The notes under the pieces were generated by a model. It was not told the DNA's origin. It did not search any database and saw only the letters and a list, made by a program, of their open reading frames with translations. This document shows, piece after piece, positions 5,956 through 14,500 of a stretch of 14,695 bases of DNA; positions within the stretch are counted from its first letter, which is position 1, and every line of letters starts with the position of its first letter. Location: positions 1-14,695 of the forward strand of contig JAEDEG010000063.1 in assembly GCA_016293435.1 (NCBI GenBank), written 5' to 3'. Position numbers and translations under genes: made by a program. Source of the stretch: Clostridia bacterium (GTDB lineage Bacteria > Bacillota > Clostridia > UMGS1810).

Positions 5956-7086
5956 TTATACGCCTACAGTGTGACTTTCTTTCTTTTCCTGATATACTTC
6001 GTTTTTGGCCTTCTTTTTGCTTTTGCACAAATCAATAAATGCTTCCAGCCTTGTCTGAGTATTTGCTTCACCGTTTTGTTCATCAATAGACATAGTAAGA
6101 ATAGGCATGTCAAGATCTGATGTCATTTGAGGAATAATACTTCTTGTTATCAATTCAGGCAAACAACCAAACGGCATCAAATGTACAGCACCGTCATAAC
6201 CGTTTTTTGCAAACTCTATGAGCCAGCCTGTGTTTTCTTTGTCGTGGCCGCCGCATGCGCATCTTTTGTATCGACTTCCCTCGTCAAATGCCTTCCAGCT
6301 TTTACTTGTGTTGAATTTTCGCGGTATGATGTTATGCTTAAGCCAGCCGGAAATATTCTGAACGTTGTACACCTCAACTCCAAGAGCATTTAGCCTGCGT
6401 TCGATTTCCATGTTTGTTGCCGCTTCCATTGCAACATAAATTTCACCAACAATGCCAATTTTGACCCTGTCTTTTTCATCTACCAATCTTATCGGTACAG
6501 CGTCAATAATCTCGATAGCTTTTTTATATACTCCGCAGAGCTCACTGATTTTGTTTGTTGCTTCAAACATTTCGGTTATTTTCTCTCTTGCTTTATCAAA
6601 ATCACCGCTGTTGATTTCATATGCGCGCTTAATTTTTATTATTTCATCAATATTGTCGAGCAGCGGCAAAAGCTTAAATGTGTATATAAAAGCCTTTATT
6701 AATTTTATCATCGGTGTTTTGTTTTTTAATCTCAAAACCTGCTTGACAAACCTGATAGGGTGTTTTTTTAGCGAATCAAAAATCAGGATTTCGGTTGAAT
6801 AGCCCATTTGTTTTAAGATTCTGCGGTGTACCTCGCAGTACATTCCCGCTCTGCACGGACCGCTGCCGCCGGAAGAAACTATCATTTCAGCACCGGATTC
6901 ACATGCTTCAATATATGTTCCGAGCATAACCTTAAAAGGATAGCATATAAACTCCGGACTATGCAATACTCCGATATCAAAGGTGTGCTGAGTAGGCTTT
7001 TGGGGCATTATAACCTCATGTCCCAAAAATTCCAGCAGCTTTTTATAACCTTGAACCTGACCCATATATGGAAATGAAATTTTCAT
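5956..7086 (-). CDS. HgdB-like 2-hydroxyacyl-CoA dehydratase-type iron-sulfur protein (CoA activase-associated)
   Basis: A 376-aa protein resembling the proteins annotated as CoA protein activase or 2-hydroxyacyl-CoA dehydratase subunit. Candidate cluster ligands are C48 (EFICYPFK), C78 and C84 (SGGSGPCRAGMYCE), C276 and C278 (CACGGH) and C308 (MPFGCLPE). The segment from about 208 begins a second alpha/beta domain (KIGIVGEIYV), and the closing motif SIDEQNGEANTQTRLEAF (333-350) is family-typical. It begins with ATG 7086, overlapping the upstream stop by 4 bp and preceded by AAGGGCGGT, so translation is probably coupled. The final part of the upstream neighbour is recognisably similar, so the pair may form a heterodimer like HgdA/HgdB or BcrB/BcrC. 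Substrate and reaction are unknown; no substrate-specific gene lies nearby. Confidence 0.8.
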   Translation of the reverse strand: MKISFPYMGQVQGYKKLLEFLGHEVIMPQKPTQHTFDIGVLHSPEFICYPFKVMLGTYIEACESGAEMIVSSGGSGPCRAGMYCEVHRRILKQMGYSTEILIFDSLKKHPIRFVKQVLRLKNKTPMIKLIKAFIYTFKLLPLLDNIDEIIKIKRAYEINSGDFDKAREKITEMFEATNKISELCGVYKKAIEIIDAVPIRLVDEKDRVKIGIVGEIYVAMEAATNMEIERRLNALGVEVYNVQNISGWLKHNIIPRKFNTSKSWKAFDEGSRYKRCACGGHDKENTGWLIEFAKNGYDGAVHLMPFGCLPELITRSIIPQMTSDLDMPILTMSIDEQNGEANTQTRLEAFIDLCKSKKKAKNEVYQEKKESHTVGV

Positions 7087-8060
7087 TGGTTACCGCCCTT
7101 TCTTTTATGCATTTTAATCATATCTGTAAAGGCTTCGAGGCGTGTATTAACGTGGTTGTCACCGCTGTGTTCATCAACTCTGACAGTCATAAAAGGAATA
7201 TTTTTTTCTTCGCAGTCTATTTCCATCATTTTGCCTATTATAGAATCGGGACCACAGCCAAAGGCTGTTATGTGAATCATTCCGTCAATTTTCCCCGAAT
7301 TAATTAATTGCTTTGATGCATTATAAATTTTTCTCGAAAATGTCCAAAAAGGCTGCTTGATTTCTTTTTTGTCAATTTTAATTTCTTCTTCGTCAAGCAT
7401 ATCAAAGGTTATAATGCCGGCACCCATATCTTCGAGTTTTTTTATTGTGTTCATGCTTACAAAGTTGTCATACACATTATACACATATCCCATAAGACCG
7501 ATTGTTATTTCCGATTTCTTTTTGCCGGGCAGAGGCTTGCCGTCAAAAAGAAAGTTGTAAGCCTCAGGAACTGTATATCCGTTTTTGCATATGCTTCTGA
7601 ACTTAAGCTGTTTTTCTCTTGCCGATTTTAAAGCCTTTTTCAGCTGCATGCTTGTCACATTCAGTATATTCAAAAGTGGCTTGTGAACCGCAAATGAATC
7701 AATCATATCTGTTTTTGTTATATAATCAAGCACAATAAGCGGAGTTGCCAGATTTTCAATCGAATATTCAACAAGCTCGGGAATCCCAAGAAATTTCGGA
7801 CAGTACCATTCTTTTTTTACCTTGTGAAATTGGGGTATAAAAATATAGTCCACATTCTTTTTTTCAAGATTTAATACATGCCCGTTAAATATTTTTATAG
7901 GTACACATATTTCGGAAACGGTAACCTTTGAACCCTCCGAAACTATTTTACTGTTTGTTTCATCCGACAATATAACCTCGCATCCCAGCTCTTCAAAAAG
8001 CGTTCTCCAGAATGTATAATAATAGTGATAAAGTAAAGCTCTCGGGATACCAATTTTCAT
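7083..8060 (-). CDS. DUF2229-type protein associated with acyl-CoA dehydratase activases
   Basis: A 325-aa protein with the hallmark start of the DUF2229 family, KIGIPRALLYHYY followed by FEELGCEVILS. Conserved cysteines are C52 (SEICVPIK), C87 (EWYCPKF) and C269 (AFGCGPD), one near the first conserved block, one mid-domain and one late, as expected for binding an iron-sulfur cluster with three cysteines. A second domain begins near 184 (EITIGLMGYVYNVYD). The end, VDEHSGDNHVNTRLEAF (295-311), parallels its downstream neighbour. ATG 8060 is chosen because GAGGAG (8069-8074) lies 8 nt upstream; a GTG at 8069 would overlap that site. In other Clostridia these domains are often fused to activase domains in one large protein, while here they are three separate genes. 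It is the first gene of the operon. The molecular function is unknown. Confidence 0.8.
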   Translation of the reverse strand: MKIGIPRALLYHYYYTFWRTLFEELGCEVILSDETNSKIVSEGSKVTVSEICVPIKIFNGHVLNLEKKNVDYIFIPQFHKVKKEWYCPKFLGIPELVEYSIENLATPLIVLDYITKTDMIDSFAVHKPLLNILNVTSMQLKKALKSAREKQLKFRSICKNGYTVPEAYNFLFDGKPLPGKKKSEITIGLMGYVYNVYDNFVSMNTIKKLEDMGAGIITFDMLDEEEIKIDKKEIKQPFWTFSRKIYNASKQLINSGKIDGMIHITAFGCGPDSIIGKMMEIDCEEKNIPFMTVRVDEHSGDNHVNTRLEAFTDMIKMHKRKGGNQ

Positions 8061-8095
8061 TAAGTTCACTCCTCTTTTTTATCATACAATACTAC

Positions 8096-8124
8096 ATTAT
8101 AGCACTTTTTTCGACAAAAAACAA
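8096..8124 (-). promoter_or_regulatory. Probable promoter of the activase/DUF2229 operon
   Basis: On the minus strand a perfect TATAAT (8101-8096) is preceded by TTGTTT (8124-8119) at 17 nt. The -10 box is about 36 nt upstream of the ATG at 8060. The -35 box matches consensus at its first three bases only, so strength is uncertain. Confidence 0.6.
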
Positions 8125-8144
8125 GTTTTAAAAAATTTTTTGAC

Positions 8145-8156
8145 TATAAATTTATA
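8145..8156. repeat. Perfect 12-bp palindrome TATAAATTTATA
   Basis: A self-complementary A+T-only sequence midway between the two divergent promoters. It is upstream of both -35 boxes, where an activator could bind, but such palindromes arise easily in A+T-rich spacers. I assign no function. Confidence 0.35.
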
Positions 8157-8164
8157 ACAAATTT

Positions 8165-8186
8165 TTTTGCGGCAGCAGCTGCAAAA
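8165..8186. repeat. Imperfect inverted repeat immediately upstream of the addB -35 box
   Basis: TTTTGCGGC (8165-8173) pairs with GCTGCAAAA (8178-8186) around an AGCA loop, giving nine pairs of which one is G-T. It ends 4 nt before the addB -35 box. Its GC core stands out in an otherwise A+T-rich spacer. As DNA it could be a protein-binding site; as RNA it has Ts before and As after the core, so it is not terminator-like. Confidence 0.4.
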
Positions 8187-8190
8187 TTTA

Positions 8191-8219
8191 TTGACATTTT
8201 TAAAAAAAAATAGTATGAT
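8191..8219 (+). promoter_or_regulatory. Near-consensus sigma-A promoter of addBA
   Basis: A perfect TTGACA (8191-8196) and TATGAT (8214-8219) are 17 nt apart. The predicted start near 8226 leaves a leader of about 30 nt with the AGAGGTGG site for addB (8242-8249). No LexA-type box was recognised around it. Confidence 0.85.
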
Positions 8220-8255
8220 AAAATAAGTGAAATATAGGCAAAGAGGTGGAAAGCT

Positions 8256-11200
8256 ATGTCATTACAATTTATATACGGACGTGCTCACAGCGGTAAAACA
8301 GCTTTTGTGATAAATACTGCAAAAAAAATGTCAGATTCAGGCAATCCGGTTATCATTGTAGTCCCCGAACAATTTACTCACATTGCGGAAAGACGCCTGA
8401 TTTCAAAGCTTGGCTCTGTTCAGCAGGGCAAGGTCGAAGTCCTCTCTTTTGACAGAATATGCAAGCGTTTAATTGCATCTCATCCAACAGGCAAAAATCA
8501 GCTTTCGTCAATAGGCAAGACACTTGTTATAGCGGAGCTTATAACCAATCTTGAGCTTTCTTACTATAAGTCGGCCGCATCGCAAAACGGCTTTGTCGAT
8601 ATATGTAATGACCAGATCAGCGAACTAAAAAAATATATGATAACACCTGAGAATTTGCTCACTGCAGCTCAATCTGTAACAAGCGAAGCATTATCAATGA
8701 AGCTAAATGATATTGCTGCCATTTATCGCGCATATGAAGAAAGACTTTCCTTAGAATTTACCGATGCCGATGATTCTTTAAATATTCTTGCAGAGATATT
8801 GGAGTCCTTCCGTCCGTACGAGAGATATACATTTTTCTTTGACGAATTTTCTTCGTTTAATCCTCAGGAAAGAGAAATTATTTCGATAATTTGCAGTCAG
8901 GCTGATACCGTATATGTTTCTCTCTCTGCAGATAAGTCCGAAAAATTCGCGTCGCTTTTTAAGCCAACCTTAGAGTGTGCCAAACTTTTGACAAAATTGT
9001 GTGTATCACGAGGCTGCTCGGTTTTGCCCGATGTTTGTATGAACAGCCCATGCTACGAAAACAACGAACTTCGGTTTCTCGAAGAGAATTTGTTTTCATA
9101 TAAACTGGAAAAGTATAACGGAGAAATATCCAAAGTCAAAATCTTTGTGGGTGAAAATCCCTATTCCGAAGTGACAAAGCTTGCATCGGCGATTTCAGCC
9201 TTGGTAAGAGAGCGTAATGTTCGCTACAGAGATATAAGTGTTATCGCATCAGATATTGATGAATACGGATATATAATCAAATCCGTTTTTGACGATTATA
9301 ATATACCGTATTTTGTTGATGATAAAACAAATACTCTTGACCATTCAATAGTTTCGTTCGTTGTAAATATTTTGGATATATACATTAATGGCTATAATGC
9401 CGAAAACGTTGTAAATTATCTAAAATCCGGTTGTATATCCGCCGACAGAGAAGATATATATATTGCAGATAATTATATATCTGCTGCAAGAGCTTCAAAA
9501 AACACTTGGCTTTCCGACGACCGTTTTTCACGGAGTGTAGAGTCCTACTCTGACGGAAACGAGCATGTCAAAAAAGCTTTAATTCGGATAAGAAATAATC
9601 ACATATCCGTTCTTTCGCAGTTCCATGACGAGATAAAGGGCCGCCATAGTGTAAAATATATTACAGAAAAACTTTATAAATTCCTACTTTCCATAAATTT
9701 TGACAAGAAAATAAGCGATTACATAAAGCTTTTTAAAAGCCAAAATAATATTTCATTGGCTAAGCAATACGAAGCTGTGTGGAATTTGCTTATAGAAGCC
9801 TTTGATATGCTTGTATATATACTCGGAGATAAGGTTGTCAATATAAATGAATATAGAAGATACCTCTATACTGCATTCAATCAGCAGCAGATAGGGCTGA
9901 TTCCAACTTCACTCGATGAGGTGGTGGTAGGGGATGTTATGCGCAGCAAAACCGGTTATGCAGCCTACCAATTTGTTATAGGTGCAACAGATGGCAAATT
10001 TCCGAGTTCGGGCGCAGAAGATTCCCTTATTTCCGATGCCGAAAAAAACGATCTTACAGGGCTTGGAATCGAGCTTTCGCCGGGCATTGACGAAAAAGCA
10101 TACTTTGACCGTTTTAGAATTTATTCTGTGCTCACTCATCCTCATTGCGCTTTGATAATATCTTATCCCAATTCGGACAGCGGCTTTACATCGGCAAGAC
10201 CCGCACTGGTTATCACAACGCTGAAAAACATTTTCCCAAATCTTCGTACAGAGGGTGGCATAAGCTCCGAACTTAATATAAAACCCGATAATATGGATGC
10301 GGCTCGGCAGCTGCTGGCAGAATCTGCCGCGGCACTGTCAGACGGAAGAATCCCCGGTGATGAATGGAAGGATATATACAAATATTTCAAAGATAGCGGC
10401 AAGACTGATGAAATAGATTTTATAAATAATTTGTTAGACGGCCGAAAAGGCATAAAGCGCCTCTCTTCCGAAATTACCGACCTCTGCTTTAAAGATGAAT
10501 TTTACTCAACAATTTCGCGTATTCAGAAGTATAATTCATGTCAGTATGCCTATTATCTTACTTACATGCTTTCACTAAAAGAGAAAAAGCCTTTCGGTAT
10601 TGAAAATGTTGATATCGGTACTCTCATTCATCACATAATAGAGACAATTTTTACTGAAATAAAAGATAAAAGAATAGGTCTTGAACAAACCGATAAAATA
10701 TATTTCGAATCGAGTATAGATAGGCTGCTTGACGAATATATCGAACAATTGGCCCATTGCGGCAGCGAAATCACACCGAGAGAAATCTTTGCAATAAAAA
10801 ATCTCAAATTACCGGTATTTAATTCAATAATGGCAATACGAGATCATATTGTCCGTTCAGAATTTGAACCTATAGGTCATGAAATAACCTTCGACGATGA
10901 TAATATCGGTTGTATAGAATTTGAGCTTGACAATGGCAAGAAGCTCAAAATCACCGGTAAAATCGACAGAGCGGATTCTTTTACAAATGAATATGGCACA
11001 TTTATTCGTGTTGTAGATTATAAAACCGGAAGTAAAGCCTTTAATTTTACCGATGTATACTACGGTCTGGATATACAGCTTCTTGTCTATTTGAACGCTC
11101 TTGTAGACAAAACCGACGATGCTTGTCCGGCGGGAGCTTTATTTTTAAAAATCATAAATCCGACCGAAGCTTCGGATAAAAGACCCTCCGAAGAAAACAG

Positions 11201-11555
11201 CGTCGAAGATGTCAGTCCCACAATCAAAATGGATGGAGTTGTCTCTGACGATTCGAAAGTGCTTGCCGCTTTTTCCCCGGATAGCATAAGTACCAAAAAT
11301 AAGCTTACATCACAGCGATTCAAACTTCTTTCAGAATATGTCAATTCAATTGTTAAAAAAGCTTCCGAGAATATGTCGTCGGGTTACATTAATGTAAATC
11401 CGTATTCTCACGGAGAAAAAAATTCGTGCAGCTATTGCAGCTATAACAGCATCTGCAACTTTGTAAACGGTAAAAACGGATCGTTCAGGCTTTTAAATAC
11501 TGTGGATTTAAAGACAGTGTTTGACGAAATTTCAGAAGGTGAAAAGGAGGTATAA
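8256..11555 (+). CDS. addB: ATP-dependent helicase/deoxyribonuclease subunit B, AddB
   Basis: A 1099-aa subunit of AddAB, the end-processing nuclease that resects double-strand breaks until it meets Chi. Residues 8-15 are a Walker A loop, GRAHSGKT, with His where Gly is more usual. In AddB the rest of the helicase-like core is degenerate and serves Chi recognition. The C-terminal RecB-type nuclease has GKIDRAD with D904 and VVDYKTG with D921 and K923, followed by LDIQLLVYLNAL. Four cysteines, C762 (YNSCQYAYY) and C1058, C1061 and C1067 (CSYCSYNSIC), match the split iron-sulfur staple of AddB. The length is close to that of Bacillus AddB. The start is ATG 8256, behind AGAGGTGG. addA follows after 4 nt, so the subunits are co-transcribed and probably co-translated in proportion. 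Confidence 0.95.
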   Translation: MSLQFIYGRAHSGKTAFVINTAKKMSDSGNPVIIVVPEQFTHIAERRLISKLGSVQQGKVEVLSFDRICKRLIASHPTGKNQLSSIGKTLVIAELITNLELSYYKSAASQNGFVDICNDQISELKKYMITPENLLTAAQSVTSEALSMKLNDIAAIYRAYEERLSLEFTDADDSLNILAEILESFRPYERYTFFFDEFSSFNPQEREIISIICSQADTVYVSLSADKSEKFASLFKPTLECAKLLTKLCVSRGCSVLPDVCMNSPCYENNELRFLEENLFSYKLEKYNGEISKVKIFVGENPYSEVTKLASAISALVRERNVRYRDISVIASDIDEYGYIIKSVFDDYNIPYFVDDKTNTLDHSIVSFVVNILDIYINGYNAENVVNYLKSGCISADREDIYIADNYISAARASKNTWLSDDRFSRSVESYSDGNEHVKKALIRIRNNHISVLSQFHDEIKGRHSVKYITEKLYKFLLSINFDKKISDYIKLFKSQNNISLAKQYEAVWNLLIEAFDMLVYILGDKVVNINEYRRYLYTAFNQQQIGLIPTSLDEVVVGDVMRSKTGYAAYQFVIGATDGKFPSSGAEDSLISDAEKNDLTGLGIELSPGIDEKAYFDRFRIYSVLTHPHCALIISYPNSDSGFTSARPALVITTLKNIFPNLRTEGGISSELNIKPDNMDAARQLLAESAAALSDGRIPGDEWKDIYKYFKDSGKTDEIDFINNLLDGRKGIKRLSSEITDLCFKDEFYSTISRIQKYNSCQYAYYLTYMLSLKEKKPFGIENVDIGTLIHHIIETIFTEIKDKRIGLEQTDKIYFESSIDRLLDEYIEQLAHCGSEITPREIFAIKNLKLPVFNSIMAIRDHIVRSEFEPIGHEITFDDDNIGCIEFELDNGKKLKITGKIDRADSFTNEYGTFIRVVDYKTGSKAFNFTDVYYGLDIQLLVYLNALVDKTDDACPAGALFLKIINPTEASDKRPSEENSVEDVSPTIKMDGVVSDDSKVLAAFSPDSISTKNKLTSQRFKLLSEYVNSIVKKASENMSSGYINVNPYSHGEKNSCSYCSYNSICNFVNGKNGSFRLLNTVDLKTVFDEISEGEKEV

Positions 11556-11559
11556 TGTA

Positions 11560-14500
11560 ATGAAATGGACCAAAGAGCAAGAAAATGCAATCAAACTGCC
11601 GGTTTCGGATTTGATTGTTTCCGCTGCAGCCGGCTCCGGCAAAACGGCTGTTATGGCAGAGCGGATTTTAAGCCGCATTACCGGTGAAAATCATGTTGAT
11701 ATCGATAAAATTCTTGTTGTAACATATACCTCTGCGGCAGCAGCCGAAATTAAAGAACGCATTATGAAAAAAATTATGGAGGAACTTGCAAGCGGAGATA
11801 ACGAGGTTCTTCAAAAACAGCTCATTAAGCTGCCCTATGCCCACATTTCAACAATCCACAGCTTTTGCCTTAATCTCATAAAAAAATATTTTTACCTTTT
11901 AGATATTGACCCATCGGCAAAAATTGCTGATGAAACAGAAATTGATATACTCAAATCTTCTGCTGTCAATCAGGTTTTCGATACTCATTATCAAAACAAA
12001 GATGCTGAGTTTTTAAAGCTCATATCCGATTATTCAAATCGAAAGGACAACGCAATTTGCGATACCGTTGTAAAATTATATGATTTTTCACGCACCATGC
12101 CCGACAGCAAAGCGTGGATTGACTCTCTTGATAAAATGTATTCCGATAAAAACAGCCCGGTTCTTGATTTTTTGGTAAAATGTGCAAATCTTGCAGGTGA
12201 GTTGGCATTATCCTTGTATAGAAGTGCAATTTCCCTTTGCAAGGATAACGAAGATATCGTACATATATATAATTTTTTGCAAACAGAAATTAAAAAGCTT
12301 GAGTTTACATTTGATACCACCGACTATTATGAAATGTACAAGCGTCTTTCGCAGCTTAGCTTTGGGCGTTGGCCAATCTACAAAGGCGATTGCTCTGTTG
12401 TTCCCATAATACGCAGCAAAAGAGACGAAGCAAAAAAAATTATTAATGAAAAGATTAAAAAAAGATACATTTATCTAAGTGAAGACGAGATAAGAGCGGA
12501 TAGTGAGACGGTTTTGCCCCATATAGCCAAGTACCGACAGCTGGCATCAGAATTTGCCAATGCTTTTGAAAAGATGAAAAAAGAAAAAAATCTTATAGAC
12601 TTTTCCGACTTCGAGCATCTCGCACTTCGGCTTCTTAGAAACTCTGACAATACCCCGTCTCAAATTGCCGATGAGGTCTCAATGAATTTTGAAGAGATAT
12701 ATATAGACGAATACCAGGATTGCAATAATATTCAAAACACTATTTTCAGCCTCATATCCGGCGCACGCCGCAATCATCCAAATGTATTTTGCGTCGGAGA
12801 TATAAAGCAAAGCATTTATAGCTTCAGAGATTCCAATCCTTTGCTTTTCAGAGAAAAATGTGACACCTATCCTCTGTTTGAAGGCAGCGTAAATCCGTCT
12901 AACAAAATTTTGCTAAACTCAAATTTCCGAAGCAGAAAGAGCGTTCTTGGGTTTGTTAATTCACTTTTTACTCAGATAATGAGCCCGGAGTGCGGAGATA
13001 TTGTTTATGATAAAGATGAATATCTCTACTATGGCGGCGGATTTGATGATATCAATGAAGATACAGAGAGTATAGATATAACCATAATAGACGAAAGCAA
13101 CGGCTTTGGCAGGGGAGATAAAAAGGAGCATAGCAGTGCGCTTTCAAATATTGAGGCAGAAGCTGTTCATGTTGCACAGAGAATTAGCCGAATGGTTTCT
13201 TCGGGATATATGCTTTATGATAAAAAAAATAACGTAAAGCACAGCATAGAATACAAAGATTTCGTTGTGCTGCTCAGGAGTACATCGGCAGCTGCGCCTG
13301 TTTTTGAAAAGGTATTTTCCTCTATGGGCATTCCGGTATACAGCGACAAGGGCGAATCTTATTTTGATACGGAGGAAATAAAATTTTTAATATCATTTCT
13401 TAAAATAGTTGATAATCCCGATGATGATATTGCGTTGGTTTCTGTATTGAAAAATCCGATATTTTCATTTGACGAAAATGTACTCATGACCATACGCCTC
13501 AATTCGCCTGACACATCTTTTTATAATTGCGTAAAAATATATCAAAAAAGCTTTGATGATGCAATTTCCAAAAAGCTGACTGTTTTTTTACACAAGCTCG
13601 AAGATTATTATTTAAAATCAAGATACATGGATACAGATGAGTTTTTGAATTATCTTATTAAAGATATAGGTCTTTATACATACCTTTCTGTATTTCCCGA
13701 CGGCAAACTCAAAAAATCCAATGTAAAATTTTTGCTCCGAAAAGCCCGTGAGTTTGAAAAAACAAATTTCAAAGGCATTTATAGCTTTGTTCGCTTTGTC
13801 GAAAACTCAAAACACGGAAAAAAGGTCGAGGGGGCAAAAGTTCTAAACGAAAATGATAATGTTGTCAGAATCATGAGCATCCACAAATCCAAAGGTCTGG
13901 AGTTTCCGGTTGTTTTTGTATCGTGCCTTGGCAGAAAATTCAACAAACAGTATTTAAAGGATTCTGTTTCAATGCACAAGGATTTGGGAATTGGTATTGA
14001 CCGCATATACAAAAGTGCCGGAGTTAAAATAAATACTGTTAATAACCGTTCTATCAAGTTAAAATCCGACTTTGAGTCTGTATCCGAAGAGCTCAGAGTT
14101 TTGTATGTTGCTTTAACAAGAGCAACCGAAAAACTTATTTTAACAGCATCATGTGATAATGCTCCTCGTATATTGCGCAAAATAGAAAATCTTGCAGCCG
14201 ACGAAGCATTGAATATCAACCCCTATCTTATATACAGATGTTCGTCATTTCTGGAGATGATATTATACGGCGTTGTTCGTTCCGACGGCTATCCGAGTGA
14301 TTTTGATTATACATCAAAAATAAGTGATGGATGCAAATATAATTTGAGCCTGATTAATATTGAGGATATTTCATACAGTAATTCTTCTAATATCGGAGTT
14401 TGTTGGCAAAATTGCTTCGATTCACCATCGGACGAATATGCCTCTGTTGCACGCAAATTAGATTTTGTGTATCAATATGACGATGCAAATACAATTCCCT

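Noticed and set aside
5924..6028. A longer activase starting at 6028.
   Set aside because: The added 35 residues are highly charged, overlap the preceding gene and lack family similarity; ATG 5923 has a proper ribosome binding site.
6452..6802. A 116-codon plus-strand open frame rich in hydrophobic residues.
   Set aside because: It is antisense to the HgdB-like gene; the hydrophobic, Ser-rich composition is typical of the reverse complement of a Lys/Glu-rich coding sequence.
13779..14219. A 146-codon minus-strand open frame.
   Set aside because: It lies wholly inside addA, opposite the conserved helicase motifs V and VI, and shows no recognisable protein features.
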